Shown here piece by piece: positions 8,625-16,578 of a stretch of DNA of 64,000 nt; the stretch's first letter is position 1; the number at the start of each line of letters is the position of its first letter. The translations under genes and the position numbers were made by a program. The stretch covers positions 1,426,001 to 1,490,000 of the forward strand of contig NZ_CP019449.1 of the NCBI RefSeq assembly GCF_001984035.1, written 5' to 3'. The notes under the pieces were generated by a model that ran no database searches, was not told the DNA's origin, and saw only the letters and a program-made list of their open reading frames with translations. This stretch comes from Sphingopyxis sp. QXT-31. Its GTDB lineage: Bacteria; Pseudomonadota; Alphaproteobacteria; Sphingomonadales; Sphingomonadaceae.

Positions 8625-10109
8625 ATGGCAAGCGCAGCACCCGCAGTGCATCTGCATCTGGGGCACGAACAACGGTCGAGCGGCAGCGGCGGCACGCACC
8701 CGCACCTCCACCCCGTCAGCCAGCAGACGCAGGCCGACATCCCGCTCGCGGGCGCGAAAGAGGTCGAGGAAGCGGTGGCCAAGGCCGTCGCGGTGCAGGA
8801 GAGCTGGCGCCGGACCGCGCCCGAGGTGCGGCGCGACATCTTGAACCGGCTCGCCGACCTGCTCGAAGCGAACAAGGCCGAGCTGGCCCGCATGGCCGCG
8901 CTCGACGGCGGCACGACGTTGATGGTCGGCGAGCGCGGGGTCGATACCGCGGTGGGCTGGACGCGCTATTATGCCGGCTGGTGCGACAAGATGTCGGGCG
9001 AGCTGATCTCGACCTTCGATACGCGCGGCGAGCTCAGCTACACCGTGCCCGAGCCGATCGGTATCGTCGGCATCATCATCACCTGGAACGGGCCGCTGAT
9101 CTCGCTGGGCATGAAGGTTGCGGCGGCGCTGGCGGCAGGCAATTGCGTGATCTGCAAGCCCGCCGAAATCACCCCCTTCGCGCCCGAGATGTTCGCGCGG
9201 CTTTGCAAGGAGGCGGGGGTGCCCGACGGCGTGCTGTCGATCTTCCCGGGCACCGGCGAGGCGGGCGACGCGATCGTGCGGCACAAGAAGATCCGCAAGA
9301 TCAGCTTCACCGGCGGGCCGATCACCGCGCGCAAGATCCTGACCGCCTGCGCGGAGGAGATCAAGCCGAGCGTCATGGAACTCGGTGGCAAGTCGGCGAG
9401 CCTCGTCTTCCCCGATTGCGACATTCAGGCCGCGGCCGAGCGCGCCGTCTTCTGGACCGTTGGCTGCCTGTCGGGACAGGGCTGCGCCCTTCCCACCCGC
9501 CAGCTGGTCCACGCCAGCGTCTATGACGATTTTGTCGCACGGCTCAAAGCGATCATCGGCCAGTTCAAGGTCGGCGATCCGATGGACCCCACGGTCGCGG
9601 TCGGGCCGGTGATCAACAAGGCGGCGGTCGACCGCATCCTCGGCATGTTCGAGCGCGCGAAAGCCGACGGCGCGGCGAAGTTCGAGCTGGGCGGCGGGCG
9701 CTGCGGCGGCGATCTCGCCGACGGCAATTTCATCGAGCCGACCTTGATCGTCGATGCCGATCCGGATCATGAGATCAGTCAGGTCGAAATTTTCGGCCCG
9801 GCGGTGGTGGTGATGAAATTCGAGACCGAGGAAGAGGCGATCGCGATCGCCAACAACAGCGAATATGGCCTCGCGGCGATGATCCAGTCGAACGATTTGC
9901 AGCGCGTGCACCGGATTTCCGAGCGGCTGAACGCCGGCGGCGTCTATGTCAACGGCGGCTTCCAGATCAATCCGTACACGCCGTTCGGCGGCATCGGCAT
10001 CTCGGGCTTCGGCAAGGAAGGCGGCAAGGCGGGGATCGACGAATTCCTGCACTACAAAACCGTCACCATCGGCGTTGGCGCCCCGATCTTCCCGAAGCAG
10101 GAGGCCTGA
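8625..10109 (+). CDS. NAD(P)-dependent aldehyde dehydrogenase
   Basis: A 494-residue ALDH-superfamily enzyme. The general-base region MELGGKS places Glu at residue 252, and SGQGCALPTRQ gives the catalytic Cys287. The cofactor loop FTGGPITARKI and the C-terminal PFGGIGISGFGKEGG are present. The start at ATG 8625 follows GGGAGATAG; a TTG at 8610 in the same frame lies before this ribosome binding site and is rejected. It probably oxidises an aldehyde formed after P450 hydroxylation and alcohol oxidation. It sits 24 bases after the P450 stop and 2 bases before the SDR start, so the three form one operon. Confidence 0.92.
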   Translation: MASAAPAVHLHLGHEQRSSGSGGTHPHLHPVSQQTQADIPLAGAKEVEEAVAKAVAVQESWRRTAPEVRRDILNRLADLLEANKAELARMAALDGGTTLMVGERGVDTAVGWTRYYAGWCDKMSGELISTFDTRGELSYTVPEPIGIVGIIITWNGPLISLGMKVAAALAAGNCVICKPAEITPFAPEMFARLCKEAGVPDGVLSIFPGTGEAGDAIVRHKKIRKISFTGGPITARKILTACAEEIKPSVMELGGKSASLVFPDCDIQAAAERAVFWTVGCLSGQGCALPTRQLVHASVYDDFVARLKAIIGQFKVGDPMDPTVAVGPVINKAAVDRILGMFERAKADGAAKFELGGGRCGGDLADGNFIEPTLIVDADPDHEISQVEIFGPAVVVMKFETEEEAIAIANNSEYGLAAMIQSNDLQRVHRISERLNAGGVYVNGGFQINPYTPFGGIGISGFGKEGGKAGIDEFLHYKTVTIGVGAPIFPKQEA

Positions 10110-10111
10110 CC

Positions 10112-10900
10112 ATGGCCGATTTCACCAACGACCAGTTCCGCCTCGACGGCAAGGTCGCGATCGTCACCGGCGCGGGCGGCCGCGGCAACAGCATCGGCCG
10201 CGCCTATGCGGTCGGCCTCGCCAATGCGGGAGCGAGCGTCGTCGTCGCCGACCTCAACAAGGAGGGCGCCGAGCGCGTCGCGGGCGAGATCGAGGCCGCA
10301 GGCGGCAAGGCGCTGGCGGTGCAGGTCGATATCGCCGACGAGGCTTCGGTCGCGGCGATGATGGAGGCGACCAACGCGGCGTTCGGCGGGCTCGACATTC
10401 TGGTGAACAATGCGGCGCTGATGGTCGAAGCCGTCGGCACGCCGGCGATCCAGACGAGCATCGCCGATTTCGACAAGCTGATGCGCGTCAACCTGACCGG
10501 GGCGCTGATCTGTTCGAAGGCGGCGGTGCCGCTATTCCAGGCGCGCGGCGGCGGCAAGATCGTCAACCAGCTATCGGCGGGCGGCTTTCCGGCGCAAACG
10601 ACCTACGGGATCAGCAAGGTCGCGCTGCTCGGGCTGACGACGACGCTCGCGACCGAGCTGGGGCGGATGAACGTCAACGTCAATGCGATCGCGCCGGGGA
10701 TGACGATGTCCGACGCGGGCAAGGCGCTGACCCCCGACGAAAGCCCCTTCGTGCAGGCCGCGATGGCGCGCGTGGTCAAGCAACCGCGCGGTGAGCCGCA
10801 GGATCTGGTGGGCGCGTTGCTGCTGCTGTGTTCGCCCGCGGGCGACTGGATCACCGGTCAGGCGCTGAACGTCGATGGCGGCTTCATCATGCGGAATTGA
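10112..10900 (+). CDS. SDR family oxidoreductase of the P450 operon
   Basis: A 262-residue classical SDR with TGAGGRGNSIG near residue 17 (a slightly expanded glycine motif), NNAA near residue 96 and the catalytic YGISK near residue 168. The C-terminus has the usual GQALNVDGGF. As the third gene behind P450 and aldehyde dehydrogenase it most likely oxidises an alcohol made by the P450, or acts on a later hydroxyacyl-CoA. The order of steps is an inference. A REP-like inverted repeat follows the stop and probably ends transcription. Confidence 0.9.
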   Translation: MADFTNDQFRLDGKVAIVTGAGGRGNSIGRAYAVGLANAGASVVVADLNKEGAERVAGEIEAAGGKALAVQVDIADEASVAAMMEATNAAFGGLDILVNNAALMVEAVGTPAIQTSIADFDKLMRVNLTGALICSKAAVPLFQARGGGKIVNQLSAGGFPAQTTYGISKVALLGLTTTLATELGRMNVNVNAIAPGMTMSDAGKALTPDESPFVQAAMARVVKQPRGEPQDLVGALLLLCSPAGDWITGQALNVDGGFIMRN

Positions 10901-10915
10901 TCTTCGGCACCAACA

Positions 10916-11003
10916 TCCGCTTGTGCTGAGCTTGTCGAAGCACCGTTCTTGTTTTTGACGGTAGAAGAAAAGAACGGCCCTTCGACAAGCTCAGGGCGAA
11001 CGG
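10916..11003. repeat. REP-like inverted repeat at convergent junction, copy 1
   Basis: Two arms related to GCTTGTGCTGAGCTTGTCG and CTTCGACAAGCTCAGGGCG face each other around a short centre (about 10951-10968). The element fills the gap between the stops of a rightward SDR and a leftward CoA ligase. Three further copies at 29184, 33908 and 46103 occupy the same kind of site. It probably works as a bidirectional terminator. Confidence 0.8.
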
Positions 11004-11023
11004 GATGGAGGTCTGTAAATATT

Positions 11024-12529
11024 TCAGGCCGTCCGCCGCAACTCGTGCTTCAGCACCTTGCCCGAGGCGTTGCGCGGCAATTCGGTGAAAAGGCTCAACC
11101 GCTCGGGCGTCTTCTGCTTCGCGATGCCCGCCGCGAAGAAATGATCCCGCACCGCGTCCAGCGTCAGCGTCGCGCCCGGCGCCAGCACGACGCAGGCGCG
11201 CACGACCTCACCCATGCGTTCGTCCTTGGCCGCGACCACCGCAACATCGGCGACCGCCGGATGGCTTAGCAGCACCGCCTCGACCTCCTTCGACGAGATA
11301 TTCTCGCCACCGCGGATGATGATGTCCTTCTTGCGGTCGGTGATCAGGAGGTAGCCGCCTTCGTCGAGCCGGCCGATGTCGCCGGTGCGGTACCAGCCGC
11401 CGGGCAGGAAGGCCGCCTCGTTCAGCGACGCGTCGAGATAGCCCATGAACAACTCGGGGCCGCGAGTGCAGATTTCGCCGTCTTCGCCGGGCGGCACATC
11501 ATTGCCGTCGTCGTCGACGAAGCGCATCTCCGAGCCGATAATCGCGCGGCCCTCGGTATGGAGCTGCTTGTCGAGCGGGTCGTCGACGACGCCCGAGGTA
11601 ACGGTCGGATGCTCGCTCGATCCGTAGCAATGATAGACGGCTAGACCTTGCGCCTGACAGCGCTCGATCAGCGACGGCGGCACCGGCGCCGCACCAACGA
11701 GATATTGGCGGAGCGAGCTCAGGTCGTGGCCCTGCGCATCGGCGGCAGCGATCATGCCCGAGAGGTGGAAGGGCGTGCCCGACGAGGAGGTGATGCGGTG
11801 GCGATCGACCAGCTCGGCCGCGAGCGCCGCGTCCCACTGGTCCATCAACACCAGCGGCACGCCCTGCGTCAGAAAACGGTACATCGACAGCGCGCCCGCG
11901 ACATGGCCCGGCGGCCAGGGCGAGATCACCGCGTCGTCGTCGCTGCCGGCACGCATCAGCCGCATCGTTTCCATCTCGGCGAGGAAGCCGTGCGCCGAGT
12001 GCATCACGCCCTTGGGGTCGGCTGTGGTGCCCGAGGTATAGACGAGCAGGGCTAGGTCGGTTGCGTCGACCGGCACGGCGTCGGCGATCGGGCCCTCGGC
12101 TTCGAGCGCGGCGAAATCGGGGCCGGTCGCGATATGGCGTTCGAGTGAGGGAAGGTCGCCGCAATCGGCCACGACCTCGGCATAGTCGACATTCCGGAAC
12201 CGGTCCGGCGTAAAAAGCCATTTCGCCTTCGACTGGCGCAGGATGAAGCCGAGCTCCTTGGCGCCATAGATGGTGACGATAGGCAGCAGCACCGCGCCCG
12301 CCTGCGCCGCGGCGACCGCGACGACGAGCCATTCGCGCCAATTGGGGAGCATGCAGGCGACGATATCGCCGCGCGCGATGCCTTGCGCGGTCATGCGCGT
12401 GCCCATGCGGCGCCCCGCCGCAACGACTTCTCCGAGCGTGGTTTCGACCGCGTTGCTGTCCGACGCGACGGTCAGGCCGGCGTGCGGTGCGCGCGCCGCC
12501 GCGGCGATCATCGCTTCGGCGAAATTCAT
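11024..12529 (-). CDS. Long/medium-chain or cyclic acyl-CoA ligase (AMP-binding)
   Basis: A 501-residue ANL-superfamily ligase, complete. It has LVYTSGTTADPKGVMHS near residue 163, YGSSEHPTVTSG (adenine-binding A5 region), WYRTGDIG and the C-terminal DRKKDIIIRGGENIS hinge. The catalytic lysine lies in NASGKVLKHELR. Such enzymes (FadD3/CaiC-like) make acyl-CoA from free acid, ATP and CoA in the cytoplasm. The start ATG overlaps the stop of the upstream GntR regulator gene (ATGA at 12526-12529), so regulator and ligase are cotranscribed. The substrate class is not determined by visible residues. Confidence 0.92.
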   Translation of the reverse strand: MNFAEAMIAAAARAPHAGLTVASDSNAVETTLGEVVAAGRRMGTRMTAQGIARGDIVACMLPNWREWLVVAVAAAQAGAVLLPIVTIYGAKELGFILRQSKAKWLFTPDRFRNVDYAEVVADCGDLPSLERHIATGPDFAALEAEGPIADAVPVDATDLALLVYTSGTTADPKGVMHSAHGFLAEMETMRLMRAGSDDDAVISPWPPGHVAGALSMYRFLTQGVPLVLMDQWDAALAAELVDRHRITSSSGTPFHLSGMIAAADAQGHDLSSLRQYLVGAAPVPPSLIERCQAQGLAVYHCYGSSEHPTVTSGVVDDPLDKQLHTEGRAIIGSEMRFVDDDGNDVPPGEDGEICTRGPELFMGYLDASLNEAAFLPGGWYRTGDIGRLDEGGYLLITDRKKDIIIRGGENISSKEVEAVLLSHPAVADVAVVAAKDERMGEVVRACVVLAPGATLTLDAVRDHFFAAGIAKQKTPERLSLFTELPRNASGKVLKHELRRTA

Positions 12530-13296
12530 CCGTGCAGGGAGTCGACGGTCCGCTCGCCCTCGCCGCGCGCCGCCCAGGTCTCGTTGGCGTTGCGAAGGTG
12601 CAGGCGCCAGTGCGACACCGCGCCTTCGACGTCACCTGCCTCGATCAGCGTTACCAGCTTCTCGAAGGATTTGAAGCCGGCGCGCAGGCTCTTATACTTA
12701 TCCTCGGTCGTGCGTGGATGGCGCCGCTGATAGTCGTTCTGGTGATGGCGGCCGAGGTTGAGCAGCATCCGGTTCATGAAACTCAGCGTCTTGTTCCCGG
12801 TCGCCTCGACCAATGTCTGGTGAAAAGGCGATACATTGTCGACGAACTCGGCATAGGCTTCGGCCTTCAGCATCGCGTCGAGGTCGGCCAGCACCTGCTT
12901 GAGCTTGGCAAAGCCCGGCGTCTGCCCCTTGGCGGTCGCCAGCCAGCGCACGACGGTGGGCTCGATCGCGAGGCGCGCCGCATAGAGGTCGGCGATCGTC
13001 GTCCCCTGCGCCTCGAGCACATAGCCCGCGTAGCGCGAGACGAGTTCGGTCGAGGGCTGGTGCACGCGCGCGCCGCTGCGCGAGCCGCGCACAACGCTGA
13101 TCAGATTTTCGGCCTCGAGAATACGAAACGCCTCGCGCAGCGTCGGGCGCGAGATGCCGAGCGTGGTCATCAGTGTGCCCTCGGGAGGCAGCGAGTCGCC
13201 TTCGGTCAGTTCGCCGCGGATGATCTGCGCCCGAATCTGGTCGGCGACCAGTTCCGACGTCTTCGGCACCCGGATGCGCGCGCTGCCATTTTCCAT
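12526..13296 (-). CDS. GntR family (FadR subfamily) transcriptional regulator
   Basis: A 256-residue GntR regulator. The N-terminal winged helix (about residues 8-75) has TSELVADQIRAQIIRGEL, LPPEGTLMTTLGISRPTLREA and a C-terminal all-helical FCD domain. Residues Asp/His expected to bind a metal appear in VDNVSPFHQTLVEATGN and later His residues. I chose ATG 13296, preceded on its strand by AGGA, over an upstream in-frame start. It is cotranscribed with a CoA ligase and is one candidate controller of the acyl-CoA island. A possible own operator is at 13334-13348. Confidence 0.88.
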   Translation of the reverse strand: MENGSARIRVPKTSELVADQIRAQIIRGELTEGDSLPPEGTLMTTLGISRPTLREAFRILEAENLISVVRGSRSGARVHQPSTELVSRYAGYVLEAQGTTIADLYAARLAIEPTVVRWLATAKGQTPGFAKLKQVLADLDAMLKAEAYAEFVDNVSPFHQTLVEATGNKTLSFMNRMLLNLGRHHQNDYQRRHPRTTEDKYKSLRAGFKSFEKLVTLIEAGDVEGAVSHWRLHLRNANETWAARGEGERTVDSLHG

Positions 13297-13333
13297 ATTC
13301 ACCAATCCTGCCCCTGCTCCGGCCACTCTATAA

Positions 13334-13348
13334 TTGACCGTTACTCAA
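13334..13348. promoter_or_regulatory. Possible operator upstream of the GntR gene
   Basis: TTGACCGTTACTCAA, with TTGA/TCAA ends. It lies 37-52 bases upstream of the GntR start. On the opposite strand it shares TTG..TAAC and GTCAATTAT with operator copy 1, but the spacer between those blocks is one base instead of three. It could be an autoregulatory site or chance. Confidence 0.3.
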
Positions 13349-13404
13349 GCCGCGTCTGTAGGGCTTTTGTCGGGGGGCCGCAATGTCGCAGCCATTTCCT
13401 CGGT

Positions 13405-14265
13405 TTAGGCCCCAAATGCCAGTCCTTCGTTGAGCGTCCATTTGCCGTCGCGCCCGCGCACCCAGCCCGAAGCGCCCCAGGTGCCGCCGTCGACGGGCAG
13501 CAGCACGCCAGTGATATAGCTCGCCATCGCGCTCGACAGAAAGACCGCGGCGTCGCCGCATTCCATATCGATCCCTTCGCGGCCGAGCGGGATCAGGCGG
13601 TTCATCGCGTCGATCGTTTCGGGGCTGTGTTTTTTCCAGGTCGCAGGATCCACCGGGCCGGCGCGATTGCCCTGGTTGCCGGGGGTGACCGTGTGATCGG
13701 GGGCGATGCAGTTGACGCGGATGCCATGCTCCGAAAGCTCGACCGCCATCGATTTGGTGAAGCTGAGCATGCCCGCCTTGCACGCGGAGTAGACGGCGAA
13801 ATTGGGCGCGGCACGGCTCGCCTCGATGCTCGCGACATTGACGATCGAGCCGCCGCGATTTCCGGCGATCATATGCCGCGCGGCGGCTTGGGTCGCGATC
13901 AGCATCGACATCAGGTTCATGTCGATATGCTTACGCATGCTGCGCTCGCTCTGCTCGAGAAAGGGGCGCGCCGAGACGCCGCCGGCATTGTTGGCGAGGA
14001 TGTCGAGGCGGCCATATTCGGCGGCAGCGGTGTCGATCGCGGCGCGGAGGGCATCGCTGTCCATGACGTCGCCTTGGATCGCGAGCGCTTTGCGCCCAGT
14101 CGCATTCACCCGGTCCGCGACTTCCTCGGCGCGTTCGGGAAAGATGTCGTATATCGCGACATCGGCGCCCGCTTCGGCAAGCCGGATCGCGATGGCACGG
14201 CCGATGCCACCCCCGCCGCCGGTGACGAAGGCCGCCTGCCCGTCGAGGCGAATCCGGTCAGTCAT
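13405..14265 (-). CDS. SDR family oxidoreductase
   Basis: A 286-residue classical SDR with TGGGGGIG near residue 14, NNAGG near residue 91 and the catalytic YSACK in the segment FAVYSACKAGMLSF. The C-terminus (VDGGTWGASGWVR) is somewhat longer than the family norm. I start it at ATG 14265, which overlaps the upstream reading frame by 8 bases; longer in-frame starts would sit deep inside that gene. It is the third gene of a leftward SDR trio (15636 to 13405) whose promoter carries the shared operator at 15691. Confidence 0.88.
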   Translation of the reverse strand: MTDRIRLDGQAAFVTGGGGGIGRAIAIRLAEAGADVAIYDIFPERAEEVADRVNATGRKALAIQGDVMDSDALRAAIDTAAAEYGRLDILANNAGGVSARPFLEQSERSMRKHIDMNLMSMLIATQAAARHMIAGNRGGSIVNVASIEASRAAPNFAVYSACKAGMLSFTKSMAVELSEHGIRVNCIAPDHTVTPGNQGNRAGPVDPATWKKHSPETIDAMNRLIPLGREGIDMECGDAAVFLSSAMASYITGVLLPVDGGTWGASGWVRGRDGKWTLNEGLAFGA

Positions 14266-14764
14266 CGAGGGCGATCCCGATGACCGCGCCGGTGACATAA
14301 GCGGCATAGTCGCTCGCGAGATAGGCCGCGAGATTGCCGAGCGTGTCGCCGGTCTCGCTCGTCAGGATGGCGTTCACGCGGATACCGTCACGCGCCCATT
14401 CGACGCCCAAGGTCTTCGTGAGGTTGCCGAGCGCGCCCGCGGCGGCCGCCTGATCGGCGCCGAGCGCCTGTTCGGGGGCACCGACGAAGAGCACCGCCCC
14501 GCCCTGTCCGCGCGCGCGGCACGCAGCGGCAAAATCCTTGGCGCCGAGGAAACGGCGGTCGAGACCGGCATCGAGACTGGCGCGCCATTCGGTGTGGGTG
14601 AGTTCGTGGGCGGGCTTAACCTCGGACGGCGGGGCGACATGAACCCAGATATCGGCCTCGCCCTCGACGAGCATGGCGCCCGCCGCTTCGAGTGCCGCCG
14701 CGATCGCCGGACCGTCGCCCTCGATCGCCACGCGTTTGCCCGCCAGCCAGCCGTTCATTTCCAT
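14258..14764 (-). CDS. Short degenerate SDR-like protein
   Basis: A 168-residue protein with SDR features only in its second half: GNLTKTLGVEWARDGIRVNAI and a C-terminal ASDYAAYVTGAVIGIALDD. The N-terminal glycine-rich TGxxxGxG cofactor motif is absent (it reads EGDGPAIAAAL), and the YxxxK position is DQAAAAG, so the catalytic Tyr and Lys are lost. It overlaps the upstream SDR by 10 bases and the downstream SDR by 8, so it is kept in a coupled operon and is not obviously a decaying pseudogene. It could be a non-catalytic partner of its neighbours. An alternative ATG is at 14758. Confidence 0.72.
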   Translation of the reverse strand: MEMNGWLAGKRVAIEGDGPAIAAALEAAGAMLVEGEADIWVHVAPPSEVKPAHELTHTEWRASLDAGLDRRFLGAKDFAAACRARGQGGAVLFVGAPEQALGADQAAAAGALGNLTKTLGVEWARDGIRVNAILTSETGDTLGNLAAYLASDYAAYVTGAVIGIALDD

Positions 14765-15636
14765 CCCCAGGGTCCATCCACCCGTTCGCGCGGCGGGACA
14801 TAGTCGGGCATCATCAGCGAACGGCGCAGGCTCTCGCCGCCGTCCTGCACGATCACCTGCCCGGTCATGGCGCCGAACAGCGGGGTGCAGGTCATCGCCG
14901 AGAGCCAGCCGAATTCCCAGATGCTGCCGGTGCGGCCCGCGGGGATCATCGCCTGCAAGGGCTCGACGCCTTCTTCGCGGCGGCCCGAGACCGAGCCTTC
15001 GTGCGGGAAGAAACCCGCAGCGATCGCGTTGACGCGGACGCCGTGCGGCGCCCAGTCGGCCGCCATCTTGCGTGTCATCGTCGCCTGCGCGGTCTTGGCG
15101 GCGGCGCTGTGCGCGTCGCCGGGAAAGCCGGTCCAGATATATTGCGCGCTGTTGTTGATGATTGCTCCGCCCTTGCCGGCAGCGATGCGGCGCCGGGCAT
15201 ATTCGGTCGAGCAGAGGAAGGTGCCGTCGATCGCGATGCGCGTCACGGCGTTCCAGGCGTTGGGCGAGATATCCTCGGCCAGCACCGGGAAATTGGCGCC
15301 GGCATTGTTGGCGAGCAGGCCGATAGGGCCGAGCGCCGCTTCCGCCTCGTCGAAGGCGGCGGTGACGGCTTCGGGGAGCCGCACGTCGCAGCTGATCGCA
15401 TGGGTGCGCACGCCGAGCGCCGCGATCTGCGCCGCGCCTTCCTGCGCGCGCTCGAGGCTGCGGCCCATGACCGCGACGTCGGCGCCGCCCTGCGCAAAGG
15501 CCTTGGCCATGGCGAGCCCCATGCCCGAGCCGCCGCCGGTGACGAGCACCACCTGCCCCGCGAAGATGTCCGCCGGATAGGGCGGCGCGTCGAACGGCGG
15601 CGGCGTCGCCACGATATGATGGGCTGGTACTGGCAT
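14755..15636 (-). CDS. 2,4-dienoyl-CoA reductase-like SDR (second paralogue)
   Basis: A 293-residue SDR with TGGGSGMG near residue 34, NNAGANFP near residue 114 and a QYIWTGFPGDAHSAAAKTA segment in place of a standard YxxxK. This is the same unusual arrangement as in the protein at 3034-3945. The ends also match: SLRRSLMMPDYVPPRERVDGP here and LRRSLVMPEFVPIREQFG there. It probably reduces unsaturated acyl-CoA. The start ATG 15636 follows GGGAGAGACG. It heads a leftward operon and shares its promoter region, including the operator at 15691, with the lactonase gene. Confidence 0.85.
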   Translation of the reverse strand: MPVPAHHIVATPPPFDAPPYPADIFAGQVVLVTGGGSGMGLAMAKAFAQGGADVAVMGRSLERAQEGAAQIAALGVRTHAISCDVRLPEAVTAAFDEAEAALGPIGLLANNAGANFPVLAEDISPNAWNAVTRIAIDGTFLCSTEYARRRIAAGKGGAIINNSAQYIWTGFPGDAHSAAAKTAQATMTRKMAADWAPHGVRVNAIAAGFFPHEGSVSGRREEGVEPLQAMIPAGRTGSIWEFGWLSAMTCTPLFGAMTGQVIVQDGGESLRRSLMMPDYVPPRERVDGPWGWK

Positions 15637-15690
15637 CGTCTCTCCCTGTGCGCAGGGTTGCGCCCGGACCCGGCGCGTGTCAAGACATGA

Positions 15691-15707
15691 CTAACTAGGT
15701 TATATAG
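15691..15707. promoter_or_regulatory. Shared island operator, copy 2
   Basis: CTAACTAGGTTATATAG, or CTATATAACCTAGTTAG on the other strand. It sits between the divergent genes starting at 15636 and 15718 and ends 10 bases before the TTG start at 15718, so a bound regulator would block that promoter or its transcript start. Confidence 0.62.
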
Positions 15708-15717
15708 GAGAGGCGCT

Positions 15718-16578
15718 TTGGAGATCGTTGCGGAGGACCTCGCCTTTCCCGAGGGGCCGGTGGTGATGGCCGACGGATCGGTGATTGTCGTCGAACTCGC
15801 CGGCGGGCGTATCACGCGCTGCTGGAACGGGCGCAAGGAGACGGTCTGCGAGATCGGCGGCGGGCCGAACGGCGCGGCGATCGGCCCCGACGGCGCGCTC
15901 TATGTTTGCAACAACGGCGGGCTCGACCTCGCCAAATTCCAGAATGCGCGCGGGCCGGGGCACGAGGGGCGGATCGAGCGCGTCGATCTGGCGACCGGGC
16001 GGTTCGAGCGGCTGTACGACGCGTGCGACGGCGTGGCGCTCGAGGCCCCGAACGACATCGTCTTCGACGCCGACGGCCTGATGTGGTTCACCGACCTGGG
16101 CAAGAGCCACGACGGCATCCGCACCGCGAGCGGATTGTTCGCGGCGGCGCCCGACGGATCGGCGATGACCGCGATCAACCGCCACGCGATCTCGTACAAT
16201 GGCGTCGGCCTGTCGCCCGACGGGCGGCATGTCTATGTCGCTGACACGCATCAGGCGCGGCTGTGGCGATACGACCGGCGCGTCGAGGAACAGAAGCCGG
16301 CGTGGGTCGCGACCGCGCCGGGCGCCGTAGGCTTCGATAGCCTAGCAGTGACCGCGGCGGGGAATATATGCGTCGCGACGCTCTACGAAGGCGGCATCTC
16401 GACGATCACGCGCGCGGGCACGGTGACCAAGTTCGAAATCCCGGGCGAGCGCTATGTCACGAATATCGCCTTTGGCGGCGCGGACATGCGCGACGCGTGG
16501 ATCACCCTGTCGACGACGGGCCGGCTGGTGAAGACGCGCTGGGACGAGCCCGGACTGGAGCTTCACTATAATGGCTGA
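15718..16578 (+). CDS. SMP-30/gluconolactonase-like six-bladed beta-propeller
   Basis: A 286-residue SMP-30/LRE-family protein. The family hydrolyses lactones with one bound divalent metal. Visible features are FPEGPVV near residue 10 (metal-binding Glu), GGGPNGAAIGPDGALYVCNN, EAPNDIVFDADGLMWFTD (metal-binding Asn) and SPDGRHVYVADT (metal-binding Asp). The start is TTG 15718, chosen because AGGAGAGG lies eight bases upstream and no ATG occurs before the first blade. It overlaps the SnoaL-like gene by 8 bases, so both may act on one intermediate. A lactone intermediate in the pathway is an inference. Confidence 0.85.
   Translation: MEIVAEDLAFPEGPVVMADGSVIVVELAGGRITRCWNGRKETVCEIGGGPNGAAIGPDGALYVCNNGGLDLAKFQNARGPGHEGRIERVDLATGRFERLYDACDGVALEAPNDIVFDADGLMWFTDLGKSHDGIRTASGLFAAAPDGSAMTAINRHAISYNGVGLSPDGRHVYVADTHQARLWRYDRRVEEQKPAWVATAPGAVGFDSLAVTAAGNICVATLYEGGISTITRAGTVTKFEIPGERYVTNIAFGGADMRDAWITLSTTGRLVKTRWDEPGLELHYNG

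Noticed and set aside
10916..11003. Insertion-sequence ends or a CRISPR-like repeat
   Set aside because: The copies are single inverted pairs at gene ends without transposase, target duplications or regularly spaced units.
12487..14283. Plus-strand open frame of about 600 codons across the GntR and SDR genes
   Set aside because: It spans two genes with good motifs and the intergenic gap between them; pure GC-frame shadow.
14258..14764. Frameshifted remnant of a neighbouring SDR
   Set aside because: I looked for an N-terminal Rossmann motif in the other frames nearby; those frames already belong to the complete SDR at 14755-15636, and the short frame is intact with overlaps at both ends.
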